DNA of 24,108 bases from Branchiostoma floridae (GCF_000003815.2 NC_049989.1:23155737-23179844); one strand, 5' to 3'. Shown: positions 1 to 10,397, counted from the stretch's first letter. Numbers and translations are program-made. Notes: generated from the letters alone by a model not told the origin.

Positions 1-213
1 TTTTCTTCTCAACACTTTTATTCCACCTTAATAATAGTAATACAAATGTAGTAGCAGTAGAGTCATAAGGTGTTGTGCCACCCCTTATGGGGTAACATAC
101 CCTTTCCACCTTCACTGCTAGCTAAATGGTAATTTAGAATGTTCAGTAATGAAGGAAATGAACATATTATAAATGCTTCTGATCATGACATTTCTATAGC
201 GTTAGTCCTAATT

Positions 214-442
214 TCTCAGAGTTAAATGTCACAATTTCCAGTCCCTGTCCTTAGTGCTGATAATGTTATTGAAAGAAACTTCCCTTTTCCCTGGAGAGTA
301 CTCAGTAATATAACTAAGTGGAGATGACTTTTCAATAGGAGTTGAATGTCACAGTAGTTCCTTTTTTTCTCTGAGTTGAATGTCACAGTTTCCCATCAGC
401 AGTCCCTGTCCTTGGTGCTGATAACGATGTTGAAAGAAAGTT
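214..442. repeat. diverged direct repeat, two copies
   Basis: Two copies of a block of about 70 bp lie at 214-282 and 368-442. Both contain GAGTTRAATGTCACARTTTCC, the phrase AGTCCCTGTCCTTRGTGCTGATAA and then TTGAAAGAAA. A fragment of the same unit (GAGTTGAATGTCACAG) lies at about 342-357. Divergence is mostly point changes plus a short insertion in the second copy, so this is an old local duplication. No function is apparent. Confidence 0.7.
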
Positions 443-724
443 GGGAGAGATGTTTAAAAGATCAGTCTCAGTGGCTCAGAGTGAATCTTGACTTAATGTT
501 CCATTTCAAATAAGATGCCTTTCAAGTTGCTTGAGTGTGAATTTGCAATATAACTTAAGATTTACAAAACAAGAGATAAATCTAATGTCACATTCAATTT
601 GATTTTTTCACCAAACCCAAAACCCAAAACAGGTTCTGTTGATAAATTTTGCCCATCTTTTGCACAAAATTTTCCTCAAATAAGTTAAATTATGCAAACC
701 TGACCTTGCTTCTTTCTAATAAGT

Positions 725-1436
725 GGTGCTGTGATCCCAGAATTGTATTAGTACAGCCTTTAGACTTCATTGTTTGGTTCTAGTCAGTCAAAGATGAGTC
801 ACAGTCAGATCAAGAAAAATGGCTCCATTTCACTTAATAACCATTGATTAATGTGTCTCAGATACATTTAATATGAAGGTTAGACATCCAGTTAAACAAT
901 ATTTGAATACAATTCTATCTCTACAACTGGATGAAAACAAAGATTCACTATTGGATGTTTCTAGTGACATCCATCACTCTTCTTCAGCATCACTAGAATG
1001 AACTGGCAGAACAATTCAATACAAGTACAGCTAACCAAAACATGTCAATTCACCAAATCCTAAGGATCGTAAATCATGGGTAACAGAATTCAATTCTTCA
1101 TCAAATTGACATTGCTGCTTTCTAAAACAGAGGGTTGCCATGATCCCCAGAGTTGTATCAGACCAGCCTATTGAGCTCATTATTGCATTGAGGTCAGCCA
1201 AGGTTGAGTTGGGATCATATCAAGGAAAATATGCCTGATGTACAAATGTACTTCATAAAAATTTTATTGTGTAACAGAGGTCGCAAGATTGATATTTCAG
1301 TTGTACATCAAACTGACATTGTTGACTACTTTAGATAAGGGATGCCACAATCCCTTGAATTGACTTATAACAGCCTACAAGGTCTATTGTTGTTGAGGTC
1401 AACCAGGATTGAGTTGCAGTCAGATTTTGATAAATA
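725..1436. repeat. three diverged repeat copies of about 100 bp
   Basis: Related blocks lie at about 725-820, 1130-1232 and 1330-1436. The shared order is TGATCCCAGARTTGTAT or its variant, then ACAGCCT or CCAGCCT, then a T-rich stretch ending GAGGTCARCCAAGRTTGAGT, then CAGATCAAG or its variant. The second and third copies are also preceded by related text (TTGACATTG or CTGACATTG). Copies differ by many substitutions. The array could be an old minisatellite or UTR duplication; I see no coding potential. Confidence 0.6.
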
Positions 1437-2479
1437 CTAGTTGTATATATATATTAAGTACATGCATGTTTTTTGTGGTATCTATGTCCTTGATTTTAGG
1501 TCCCAAAGGATTTAGCTACTTAAGAATTTATTACGTATGTTGGGTAATGGAGTGAATAAAGTATCAAAGATCAAGGAAAACATGCCTGCTGTCTGTGTGT
1601 AATGTTGCAAACTCCATTACACTCTGTAACTGTGATGAATTTTTGATGTTTGGCCAGCCTGAGGCGATGGTGTCGGTGCTGTTGATTGACGTCTCGGCTT
1701 TTATCAGGACCATTTTTGTTCATCTAACAGTCCAGGCCTAGGAAAAAATGTTGTGTTTCCTGTTTTCCAACAGATCCTGGAAAAAACTGCCAACCCTGGC
1801 CTTTTGTCCTACATGTAACTAATGAAGAATAAATGTTAAACTTTGTTGCACTACTAAGTCTGGAATTTTGGCCAGAACTTCAAGATAATCCCTACCTACC
1901 ATGTTCCCAGATTTCTTCACGACTGACACAGCAAACACAGGAAACATTTTTCCAGGTCAAGGTCTTGTAAGGACTAAAGTTTTTTTCTTTCCTGAACTTT
2001 ACAGTCTGTGCTGTCAACCTAATTGTGATCCTACTGCAAGAACATCAAATTCTGCTGGTAGAGATTCCAACCAGAGTCTGCACATTGTGAAGTTTTTGCT
2101 TGAAAGACAGAACTTTTCAACTTCAATCCATTTTACACTAGATGAAATGAATTGACTTGAAGCCCAGGATTTATACATTAAATGGGGGGCCAGCCTAACA
2201 CACTACCAGCATGCTGATTGGAGCCTCCGTATCAACAGTCCAATCTGGATGTCAGCCTACAGTCGTTACCAAACACAGTCAACAAAAACAAACTCCATCA
2301 ACTTAGAACCATGCAATACAGAAAGGAAACATGTCACCGTATGTCTCACCACTGAATAGGATGGTTACTGCATGAACTTTTATATTCTCTCATTTTGCAG
2401 AAGTTTGATGTATCTGATGTAATTCTAGTGTGATTATTTTTGTAGTTTTTTCCGTTATGTCATCACATACAGTGATATT

Positions 2480-2588
2480 GTATTGATGTACATTGTATTT
2501 TATGACGTTATGTTAGGACCACAGGAAGAATAGCTAATAGAAAATGTAAAGCTAGTTGTGGATTCAAATAAAGTCAAGTCAAGTCAAG
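2480..2588 (+). mobile_element. LINE 3' tail with (AAGTC)n end
   Basis: The segment carries TTAGGACCACAGGAAGAATAGCT, then a short spacer, GTGGATTCAAATAAA and a terminal run of AAGTC units (2571-2588). From memory, a GGACC-CAGGAAGAATAGCT element followed by a polyadenylation-like hexamer and short tandem repeats is typical of CR1/L2-type LINE 3' ends in invertebrates. No reverse-transcriptase sequence precedes it, so it would be a severely 5'-truncated copy. A library search is needed to name the family. Confidence 0.5.
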
Positions 2589-2599
2589 AATTTTTACTT

Positions 2600-3490
2600 G
2601 TAGAATGGGTACCGGATCACAATCTCTATCCTGACATAATATATTCAGTCAGTTTTCTCATACTGCGGGCCTAGTTTACTGAGTTAGTCTTTCGGTACGT
2701 AATCAACAAGCAGGAGCCAGAAAAACATCATCTTGACAGAGGAGCCATTTGAGGAGAACATTTGTTACAGGCTCCGGCCGGAAATTAGCTCATTTTGGGC
2801 GGCAGTTTTATCAAGACTTTAGATTTGGAGGACAACTTGTCATTATTTTTCAAAGTCTCCAGTTTTTTGTAAGCATCAGCTTGACATAGTCTTAGATGGA
2901 TTTGCTGCAATCACCCTACCTAAACTACCACACAAGACACTTCACCCAACGTAAGAACCCACAATCTTAGATTTAAGAATCAATAAGTTCTCCAGAAGAA
3001 GTATTTCATGAAGCCTTTGCGAGTACTTGTCAGATTCTCAAGATGATTGTTGTACATGTACAAGGTGAACATTAAATTCTTATCCAAGACTTAAAGAACA
3101 AGGGGTTCTCTTTATAAACAATTCAGTTGAAGAACATCCTGTAGTAAACAAATCGTTGCCAATAAGCTGTCGTGAAAAATGTCTTGAAGACATTTATACA
3201 GACAGCACCAGCTCATCAATTGCAGGTTTGTTTTCACTGAGCACCATCATTGATTCTCCAGGCTTGGGCTGAGTCCAACTGTATCCAGACAGACAGCACA
3301 GTTTGCTACACTGTAACCAATTATTGTGGTGTAGCCACTACTGTAGGGGAGGGGTCGGGTTACAGGATGTGTCTGGGATGTAGCAATGTTTTGGTTCCTG
3401 GTCTGTTGCAGTCATTCAAAGTGTTGATTTAGCAAGGAGTCCTGTAAATGTAGTAACTGTTTGTGATATTGTAATATTAGGCTAGGCAAG
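2600..3490. other. no recognisable gene
   Basis: This stretch lies upstream of the vWA gene. A short GC-richer patch (about 2770-2805, TCCGGCCGGAAATTAGC and GGGCGGC) could belong to a 5' exon or promoter. No splice or start signal ties it to the gene, and the short open frame at 3250-3432 has no domain character. Confidence 0.4.
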
Positions 3491-3702
3491 TACTGTAAAT
3501 GCATTTAAGTTCGCGGGGATTTGATTTCACGGTAGCCGGAAAAAGGACTTTTCGCTGTGGTTCTAATTTCACGGTAGCACCATGCACTGTAGTCTCTTAC
3601 TGCCATGGAAAAATGTTTGCGGTGGTTTTAAGTTTTCGGTGAAGTGGCCACCGTGAAAACCGCGAACATTAATCCACCGCAAAAGTTTCTGCACTTACAG
3701 TA
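3491..3702. mobile_element. mariner-type MITE with TA target duplication
   Basis: Imperfect terminal inverted repeats begin TACTGTAAATGC on the left and, read on the other strand, TACTGTAAGTGC on the right. Both continue to a GCGG core within 26 bp. The outermost TA at each end fits the TA target duplication of Tc1/mariner elements. The interior (212 bp overall) has no open frame but has internal pairs such as TTTCACGGTAGC and its partners. It is therefore a non-autonomous element. Confidence 0.75.
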
Positions 3703-4145
3703 TGTTCCCACTGGCTACATGTCCACTGGCTACAATATTGACATTTATTAGTGTTGATGTTTGTCGCAAGGTGACCTTATTGCGGGTGAAGGCAGTAGAT
3801 GTTGGTACACCGCTGATGTTGTTACACCACTGATGTTGTTACAGTCTGAATGTGACACAAGGATATGACAGCTGGTCCAGGATAATTTATGACTTGTAAC
3901 AATGTTAGTCCTGTTACAAATTGGTCTTGTCTATATGTGGAAACCATTGGATTTATCTAAGTGCAGTCACATGCAGTAGATGACCATTTAGGCCATACGA
4001 AGTCAATTCTTTGGATGACATAATCTCTCAGGAATTCCATGCAGGATTTTTGTATAAGCTAGCATATAGCTGAGTCTTGTTTGCTCCTAACATTCCCTAC
4101 AGCTGGCAGAGTAGCAAGCTTTAGTAGCGGATCAAAATGTAGCGA

Positions 4146-4557
4146 TCAAGGCTGGACTTCCAGCGGGCCTGCACCTGCATCAGTGACACATGTGTAACCA
4201 ATCTGTACTCTTTTGTTGCAGATCATCAACATGGGATGTTGCCTGAACAGCCTGCCACTCACCATGTTGCCATAGCAACCTGACACAACAAGGATATTGC
4301 CATGGTAACTGTGTCCATCCCAGTGTTGTGACTCGGACGAGAGTTCCCTCCGTGTGTGGACCGTCCCAAACTCACGCCTAGCTTTCAAGGCTGGACTTTC
4401 AGTGTGCCTGTACATGCATCAGTGGCGATTTCTGTTTACTATCCAATCTCTTTTGGTGCAGATCATCAACATGGGCGCCAACAGTGTTGGTGCAGACTGT
4501 TGTGACTGAGACGAGAGTACCCACCGTGTGAAGACCGCCCCCAACTCGCGCCTAGCG
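4146..4557 (+). repeat. tandem duplication of the vWA-gene leader
   Basis: Copy 1 (4146-4384) and copy 2 (4385-4557) share TCAAGGCTGGACTT, GCCTGYACMTGCATCAGTG, a pyrimidine-rich acceptor ending in GCAG (at 4221 and 4461), then ATCATCAACATGGG, TGTTGTGACT, GACGAGAGT and CGCCTAGC. Copy 2 lacks roughly 66 bp found in the middle of copy 1. Each copy therefore carries a possible 3' splice site and a possible ATG. Copy 2 runs directly into the coding exon. Confidence 0.85.
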
Positions 4558-4563
4558 GCCGTC

Positions 4564-4692
4564 ATGAATGTTCTGTACGTGGTGGACGTGTCGGAAAGCT
4601 ACGTCTCCATGTTGTCTCTCGTTCTGTTCATCGGTGCCTTCACTGTCATGATGGTCCTCTTCCACCACTACAAGCCCAAGACAGAGAAGGAG
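4564..4692 (+). CDS. vWA gene coding exon 1 (membrane anchor)
   Basis: This exon encodes 43 residues beginning MNVLYVVDVS and ending KTEKE. It supplies the hydrophobic segment (residues about 12-33). The donor is GAG|GTGTGT at 4692/4693, phase 0. The ATG at 4564 has a G at -3. Upstream in the same frame are a TGA (4507) and, before it, an ATG at 4471 that opens only 12 codons. Confidence 0.7.
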
Positions 4693-5965
4693 GTGTGTTC
4701 TGTGTGTGTTCTGTGTGTGTTCTGTGTTTGTTCTGTGTGTGTTCTGAACAAGTCCCGAGAAACTCGGATTTGTTCAGAACAGTACGATGCAAAACCAACC
4801 GTTACAGGAACTCTCCTATTCCATACTTCGTAAAACTGTTAAACGAGCAAAGCTTAACACTAGTACACTTGGATAATTCCAGTCACAATTTTCGTCATTA
4901 TTGTAAGTCTCCGTCCCTAGATGTATTTGTATTGTTTTGAAAGATTCTTAGTTTTATTAAGTGTAATTCATTCAATAACTTTTGACTCCATGCGTGTATT
5001 AAGGAATTGGTGTAAAAAAACATGCCATTCAGCCAGCTGGCTGCAAAATGTCTTAAATGAAGGTGTGTTGTACAATAGATAAACCATTCATTCATTCATT
5101 CATTCAGGTGGAGGAGGAGAAGAGGAGGGCCAAAGGTCACCGGGACAGCCTGTGCGCCGCGTTTGAGCTCCTGCGGGCAGACATGTCCCACTTCGAGGCC
5201 ATCGAGGATAAGTTCAGCAACTACGAGCAGGTCACCAAGGCCATGAAGGCCGCGGGCCTCGTGAGTTGTAACCTGATCATCGGTGTTGATTTCACCGCGA
5301 GTAACGAGTGGCAGGGTCGCAGGACGTTCGGCGGAAAGTGCTTGCACGCGCTTTCCGGGAAGAAGATCTACAACCCGTACCAGAAAGTCATCTCGACCAT
5401 CGGGCAGACCCTGCAGCCGTTGGACGAGGACAACCTGATTCCGGTTTTCGGGTTCGGAGATTCCCTCACCAGGGACAAGGACGTGTTTCCCTTCCGGCCT
5501 GATGGGTCGGCCTGCCAAGGGCACGAGCAGGTTCTGATTCACTACAGCGCCATTGTGCAGGCGATAACTCTCAGCGGGCCGACAAGCTTTGCTCCGCTGA
5601 TCTACAAGGCCATTGACATCGTCAAGCAGCAGAAGGGATACCACATCCTCTTGATCATCGCCGACGGGCAGGTCAAAGACGAGGGCCCGACGAGAGACGC
5701 GATCGTCGAGGCGTCGAACTTTGCCCTCAGCATCATCATGGTGGGGGTCGGGGACGGCCCCTGGGGGGTCATGAAGGAATTCGACGACCGGCTGCCGGAG
5801 AGGAAGTTCGACAACTTCCAGTTCGTGGACTACCACACAGCGGTGAAGCGGACACGGTACCCAAGCGCAGCCTTCGCGCTGCACTGTCTGATGGAGGTAC
5901 CGGATCAGTACAAGGCCATCTCCAGGCTTGGCTACCTGGACTGCAAACAAGTGGAGGCCGGATGA
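4564..5965 (+). CDS. membrane-anchored copine/RGLG-type vWA protein (gene)
   Basis: Two exons, 4564-4692 and 5108-5965, join in phase 0 to encode 328 residues. Residues about 12-33 form one hydrophobic segment followed by KPK, consistent with a membrane anchor whose C-terminal part faces the cytosol. A charged linker leads to a copine-type vWA domain from about residue 70. Its metal-site residues are visible: DFTAS at 104-108, the Thr of GPTS at 202 and the Asp of IADG at 229. NEW, FGFGD, GPTSFAP and VGVGDGPW match plant RGLG and animal RGLG-like proteins more closely than classical copines. C2 domains and the RGLG RING finger are both absent. vWA domains of this family bind metal and partner proteins; the partner is unknown. 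The start is the first ATG after an in-frame TGA at 4507. Confidence 0.85.
4693..5107 (+). other. vWA gene intron with simple repeats at both ends
   Basis: This 415-bp intron opens directly in a run of TTCTGTGTGTG-like 11-bp units (4693-4745) and closes in an ATTC run (5087-5106) that supplies the pyrimidine tract and AG. Both flanking exons are in phase 0 and the reading frame continues correctly across it. Confidence 0.75.
5108..5965 (+). CDS. vWA gene coding exon 2 (vWA domain and stop)
   Basis: This exon encodes 285 residues, starting VEEEKRR and ending in GYLDCKQVEAG before TGA at 5963-5965. It holds a basic/acidic linker, the whole copine-type vWA domain and a short C-terminal tail. 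It is clearly GC-richer at third codon positions than its AT-rich surroundings, which marks it as coding. The acceptor is ATTCATTCAG|GTG. Confidence 0.9.
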   Translation: MEEEKRRAKGHRDSLCAAFELLRADMSHFEAIEDKFSNYEQVTKAMKAAGLVSCNLIIGVDFTASNEWQGRRTFGGKCLHALSGKKIYNPYQKVISTIGQTLQPLDEDNLIPVFGFGDSLTRDKDVFPFRPDGSACQGHEQVLIHYSAIVQAITLSGPTSFAPLIYKAIDIVKQQKGYHILLIIADGQVKDEGPTRDAIVEASNFALSIIMVGVGDGPWGVMKEFDDRLPERKFDNFQFVDYHTAVKRTRYPSAAFALHCLMEVPDQYKAISRLGYLDCKQVEAG

Positions 5966-6980
5966 CTTCTACATGTCACAGCGTCACCCGAGGCCAACTC
6001 ATTTTCTAGACTCCAAATGAAACTTCTTTTACCCGAAGATTTTGTACATTGTTCTGTCAACAAAGTAAAGCTTGTCGAGTAAAAAATACAGAAAGCTGTA
6101 TTTGGAAACAGGGCTACATTTTGTACCTGGATTACAAGCAAGTGGAGGCTGGATGACTTCTACAAGGCACAGCATCGCCCGAGGCCAACTCATTTTCTAG
6201 ACTCCAAATGAAACTGCTTTTATCTGAAGATTTTGTACATTGTTCTGTGAACAAAGTAAAAAATACAGAAAAAACTACAGAAAGCTGTGTTTGGAAACAG
6301 GGCTACATGGATTACAAGCAAGTTGAGGCCGGATGACTTCTACATGTCACCCGAGGCCAACTCATTTTCTAGACTCCAAATAAAGGTACTTAATTTGTTC
6401 TGTTGTATCCAAAGATCTTGTATTCTGTTTCTGTCAACAAAGTAAAGCTTGTCGAGCAAAAGATACGTAAAGCTGTGTTTGAAAACAGGTCTACTTGGAT
6501 TACAAGCAAATGGAGGCTGGATGACTTCTACAAGTCAGGGTTGGACAAGTTTAATAAAATCCATGCACTTGTCCTATAGGGTAAGCACATAAATAATTTA
6601 CTTGTCCGCACCTACTTTTCACTTGCGCAAAATTCAAATTGTCACTTTTACATACATTGTCACTTCTGGCAATGGAATTCTTATTATTGCCTCTATTTTT
6701 CTATGCTGACCATTGCTTGATGTCATGGCTGTAAAAAGTGGGGTAGGTCCTGCACTTGCCTGATCAACACTTTCACTTGCCCTGGACATCTAAGGGCTAG
6801 TGGACTTGTCCAACCCTGCAAGTCACAGCCTAACCTGATCATGAGGCCATGGCAACTCATTTTCTAGACTCCAAATGAAACTTCTTTTGTGGGGGTAGTT
6901 GACATCGAAAGATTTGTACACTGTTTCTGTTGACAAAGAAGTAAAGAGTGAAAAAAATACGGAAAGCTGTATTAGGAAAT
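5932..6980 (+). repeat. tandem copies of the vWA gene's last codons and 3' flank
   Basis: Units begin near 5932, 6124, 6303 and 6491, so spacing is 179-192 bp. Each carries a version of TACCTGGATTACAAGCAAGTGGAG, GCYGGATGACTTCTACA, then CCAACTCATTTTCTAGACTCCAAAT, a TTTTGTACATTGTTCTGT block, AACAAAGTAAA and GAAAGCTGTRTTTGGAAACAG. The first unit is the true end of the coding exon; the others are downstream copies that still encode the last ten residues and stop in frame. The fourth unit is split by a transposon and resumes at 6819. More degraded pieces of the same text recur near 7090 and 7300. Confidence 0.85.
6536..6818. mobile_element. hAT-like MITE inserted in repeat unit 4
   Basis: The element is 283 bp with 15-bp perfect terminal inverted repeats, CAGGGTTGGACAAGT at the left and its reverse complement at the right. 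It is flanked by a direct CAAGT (6531-6535 and 6819-6823). Removing it restores TTCTACAAGTCACAG, which matches the uninterrupted text of unit 1 (TTCTACATGTCACAG). The boundaries and 5-bp target duplication are thus confirmed internally. The CAGGG terminus suggests hAT. No transposase frame is present. Confidence 0.85.
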
Positions 6981-9440
6981 AGAATATAAACTTTATATTA
7001 CTTGGTTTTTGGAAGTTCAGTTTATTTTACAGGTCAGAAAATACATGAAAAAAGTTTTGCTACTAGTACTTGAGAGAACTATAAATTTGTTACCTGGCCT
7101 TGGGCTACAAACATGTCCCTGCTGACAGACTGATACCTCACGAGGAAGTCAGAACAAAAGTCAAGGCCATAGTAATAAGTTAAGTTTCCTTAAGGTAAAG
7201 TTAACTAAATTGTTCTTGGACATTCAGTCGTTTTTCTCGTTTGGGAAAAGTTTGCCCGATTGGGAGCCAAGAGAATAATTTGAGAACCAACAAATTTGGT
7301 ACCTGGACTACAAACATGTTAAGCCAACTGAAGAGCAAGTCACAGTAATATGAATTCTATATTCTCTGACTTTTCTGCAAGAAAATCGCAAAGACTGAAA
7401 CAGAGGGCTATGACAAAAACCTGACTGTATTCACTCCTTGAAACTGTGTGTGCCAGGGTGCAGATTTTCCTCTGAGATTCTGGTTTTAAGTTTATTTTCC
7501 AAACTTTCCACAGAAATGAAGAAAATTATCAAAAGCCTTGGTTTGGCCTGAGTTTAATTCGTCTTGATTTGGACTTTCTTGATGGTGTTTGGATTGTTTC
7601 ATGTAGTCCAGGTGATTCAGAAGAGTATTTTATATAATTATACATAATGGTGTTTTTTCTTAGATGCAGACATCAAAAAGCAATAGTTTTTGTTCAAATA
7701 CTGGGACATTATCAAACATGGTATTATGAGAGACTTTATGACTGCTCTAAAGCAGTGGTTGTGGTATCAGATGATTTGAGGGAATTTTTGTAAATAATGT
7801 TTTAGTCAGATTTTATTGACTGAAGCAAAAAAGTACAAATTTGATGTGTAAGTACAATCATGGACAAAGTACTATACTAGTGAATTGTGTCACATAAAAT
7901 TCGGAGGTGCAGAAGAAATCTGCCTACTTTGTATGACAATCATTGATAGTTATATACATTAAGAGTTAGTAATATATGCTGCAAATAGATTATGGTGTTT
8001 GAAATTATGATGTTCTTCAAGAACAGTTCTGTTGCTTTCTTTTGGAAGAGGATTTTATACACCTGTGTTGTTAGGAAAACATTGTCATACAAGTCAGCAT
8101 CCATAAAAGACAATTATCATAATGGTAGTAATTTTATTGCTCAATGGTTGAATATCCATATCATGCAAGTCAACATTGCAGTTTACACTTATAATATATA
8201 GTATCTGTTAAAAGTAAGGTGTGTTTACTTGATATCCAAGCCGGTGGGAGGCAGGCAGTTTATTGAAGTGCCGAAACAATCTCCAGTTGCCACTGGTCAC
8301 AGTTCTGTTTGGAGATTGATATCTACCACTTGTAAATGCTGCTATACTATATCATCAAAGTTATTTATTTGGTATGTGTATGTACCAATGTCTGTATACA
8401 TGTCTTAACAGCATTAGCTATTGAGCATGCCAAATAGCAATTCCTCAAGCAACTGGATATGATTTTGCCTGAGTAACTGCTGTTTGGTGTATCTTATTAC
8501 CTGGATGTCTAACCTTCATCGACGTTGGCTATTGAGTAGTATCTGCAAAACAAAAACGTAAACAACATGGCCAAACTCTTTTCCAAACCTCCAACTTTGC
8601 TCCAAAAGTTTTCAAACAACTTCATTCCCGGAAAGCTTCAGAAAGTGTTAAATGTTAAAAATTCTTTAAAAGATTATCCAGGAAAGACAAGACACTGCGG
8701 TCAATGAAAGAAATTTGATGCAGATACAACACTTTTATATTTCTTGCCAAAAATAGCATAATAATAGGTCTTAAAATTGCCATATCTCATAGCAATATTT
8801 TATAGGAAGGACATCGCTCAGCTATGGTTATAGACCTTATAGTATGATGGTTTGTTGTGAAAGTGTGTTTTCTGTTAAGTTCACTGTAGTATTTTATTGC
8901 TGTTTTTGTGCTTTTAATGTAATTTAATTTTTCAAAGAACTGATGTATTTAGTACAGAATTTAAAAAGTTGCTTAAACTTTATTCTATGCAAAAAAAGGT
9001 TTTCTATCTATGCACGAGCAATTTTTGTGTTCTCACTGCCTCAGTGGTGTTTAATGATGAATTAGCGCAACCTTGCTGTGACAGCTGTTTTCATTGCAGT
9101 TTCAGTCAAAACATCTGATTTAAAAATCAATTTTCTTGTATACAGGAATGGTGAATTTTTGTGATATGGAATATTGGAATGTTTAATATTACAGGTTTGA
9201 TGTGCCGTAGACTGTGTTAACATGTGTAAACCCGACTTGCTTTGATGTCTATGCCATGTTGTTTTCCATTATGTGGATGACATCTGCACAAATTTTTGTC
9301 CGTTTAAAAGAAAGGTATTGAGGATGCCGACACTGCAATTCGTACAAAGCAGCTACAAAATGGACGAATGTATTGGCGTATGTTGCAAAAACAATATCGG
9401 AGTATTAAAAGAAGAACTAAAATAAAGAATCTTTTGTTTG
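6981..9440 (+). other. AT-rich stretch, possible long 3' UTR of the vWA gene
   Basis: There is no coding exon. The stretch is AT-rich, unique-looking and ends near AATAAA at 9421-9426, followed by T/G-rich sequence. This could be the distal polyadenylation site of a 3' UTR of about 3.5 kb. Nothing in the sequence proves continuous transcription, and nearer sites could be used instead. Confidence 0.3.
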
Positions 9441-10297
9441 CCATGTCATGGTGTTTTTGTTCAGCTAATTTTATTCAATGTTCCTGTCCACTTTTTGGCA
9501 AAATTTTGTTTTGAGTCGCCAAACTTTTTTTCCACTCACATCTGCTTTGGTGTACCTAGCTGATGCCATCCATATCATCATTATGGTCTTATTGAGCTCT
9601 ACATTACCGGTATGGAATTTAACGACAACCGGAAAGACGAAGAAAGCCCGTTTGTTTGAAGGCCATGTCTTCTAACTTCACGTGTCTGAATTTTTCTTAC
9701 GAATAAAGGAGTTTTATTGTTTACTGTTATTTCCTCTCCAGCGGGTGTATTGTGTACCGAAGCAAACACTTTCCTTAAGCAAAGTTTAAGCCTCCTTTCT
9801 GTCATCTGCTTGGAGATTGTAGTTGATTAGAATGTCACACTATAGGGCTACGTACAATGCCAATACAATAAAGGGAAATCATTTAGATGCACCAAAAATA
9901 GCCTGATCTAAAATATCGCTTATACAAAATGTATTATAACAGCCCGAACAACATGCGACTGACCTCTTGCGGGTAGGGGCCAGTTACAGCCTTGGACAGT
10001 AGAGTTTGTGTTACACAGACTAGGTCCAAAATACGGCAACATACACCAGGTTACCTGTATTGTACCTCTGAATAGACATGACAGTTCCACCTTAAAATTT
10101 TCAAAACTAATTTCGTTACAAAACATGTTTGTCTTACAAAGATACCTTTTTGTTTTCATGTTATGAACATACATGTCATTTATGTAAATCAAACAACAAG
10201 CGGTTTTGAAAGTAACACTCTTTGGACTTTGCCAGCTATATAAATTATGTATATCAGTCTTTATTTTAAAAAAAGTGGTCCCAAAGGTGACAAAAGA
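9441..10297. other. no recognisable feature before assembly gap
   Basis: I see no exon, RNA gene or clear repeat. The short open frames on both strands lack codon bias or domain character. Confidence 0.5.
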
Positions 10298-10397
10298 NNN
10301 NNNNNNNNNNNNNNNNNNNNNNNNNNNNNNNNNNNNNNNNNNNNNNNNNNNNNNNNNNNNNNNNNNNNNNNNNNNNNNNNNNNNNNNNNNNNNNNNN
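10298..10397. other. assembly gap of 100 N
   Basis: Exactly 100 undetermined bases are present. A round 100 usually stands for a gap of unknown size, so distances across it are not reliable. Confidence 0.99.

Larger units (their letters stand above)
1..2400. other. gene-poor AT-rich stretch
   Basis: I see no convincing coding exon here. The only open frame of note (1901-2155) has no domain character. A splice-acceptor-like CAG at 1771-1773 is followed by a short open stretch, a stop and AATAAA at 1828-1833. This could be the end of an upstream gene's last exon, but the coding part is too short to support. The stretch also carries the diverged direct repeats listed separately. Confidence 0.5.

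Noticed and set aside
1771-1833. Last exon of an upstream gene with AATAAA
   Set aside because: An acceptor-like CAG, a short open stretch and a hexamer are present, but with 15-20 codons and no domain the case cannot be separated from chance.
4507-4509. TGA as a selenocysteine codon in the vWA gene
   Set aside because: No homologous Cys or selenoprotein context is known for this family. The duplicate copy has a Ser codon there, and the TGA lies before the likely start.
4528-4563. GTG start extending the vWA protein by 12 codons
   Set aside because: Non-ATG starts are rare in animal genes. The ATG at 4564 follows and begins just before the membrane segment.
5096-5950. 284-residue open frame antisense to the vWA exon
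   Set aside because: It is the mirror of a GC-rich coding exon, has no domain character, and the sense strand has the clear vWA match.
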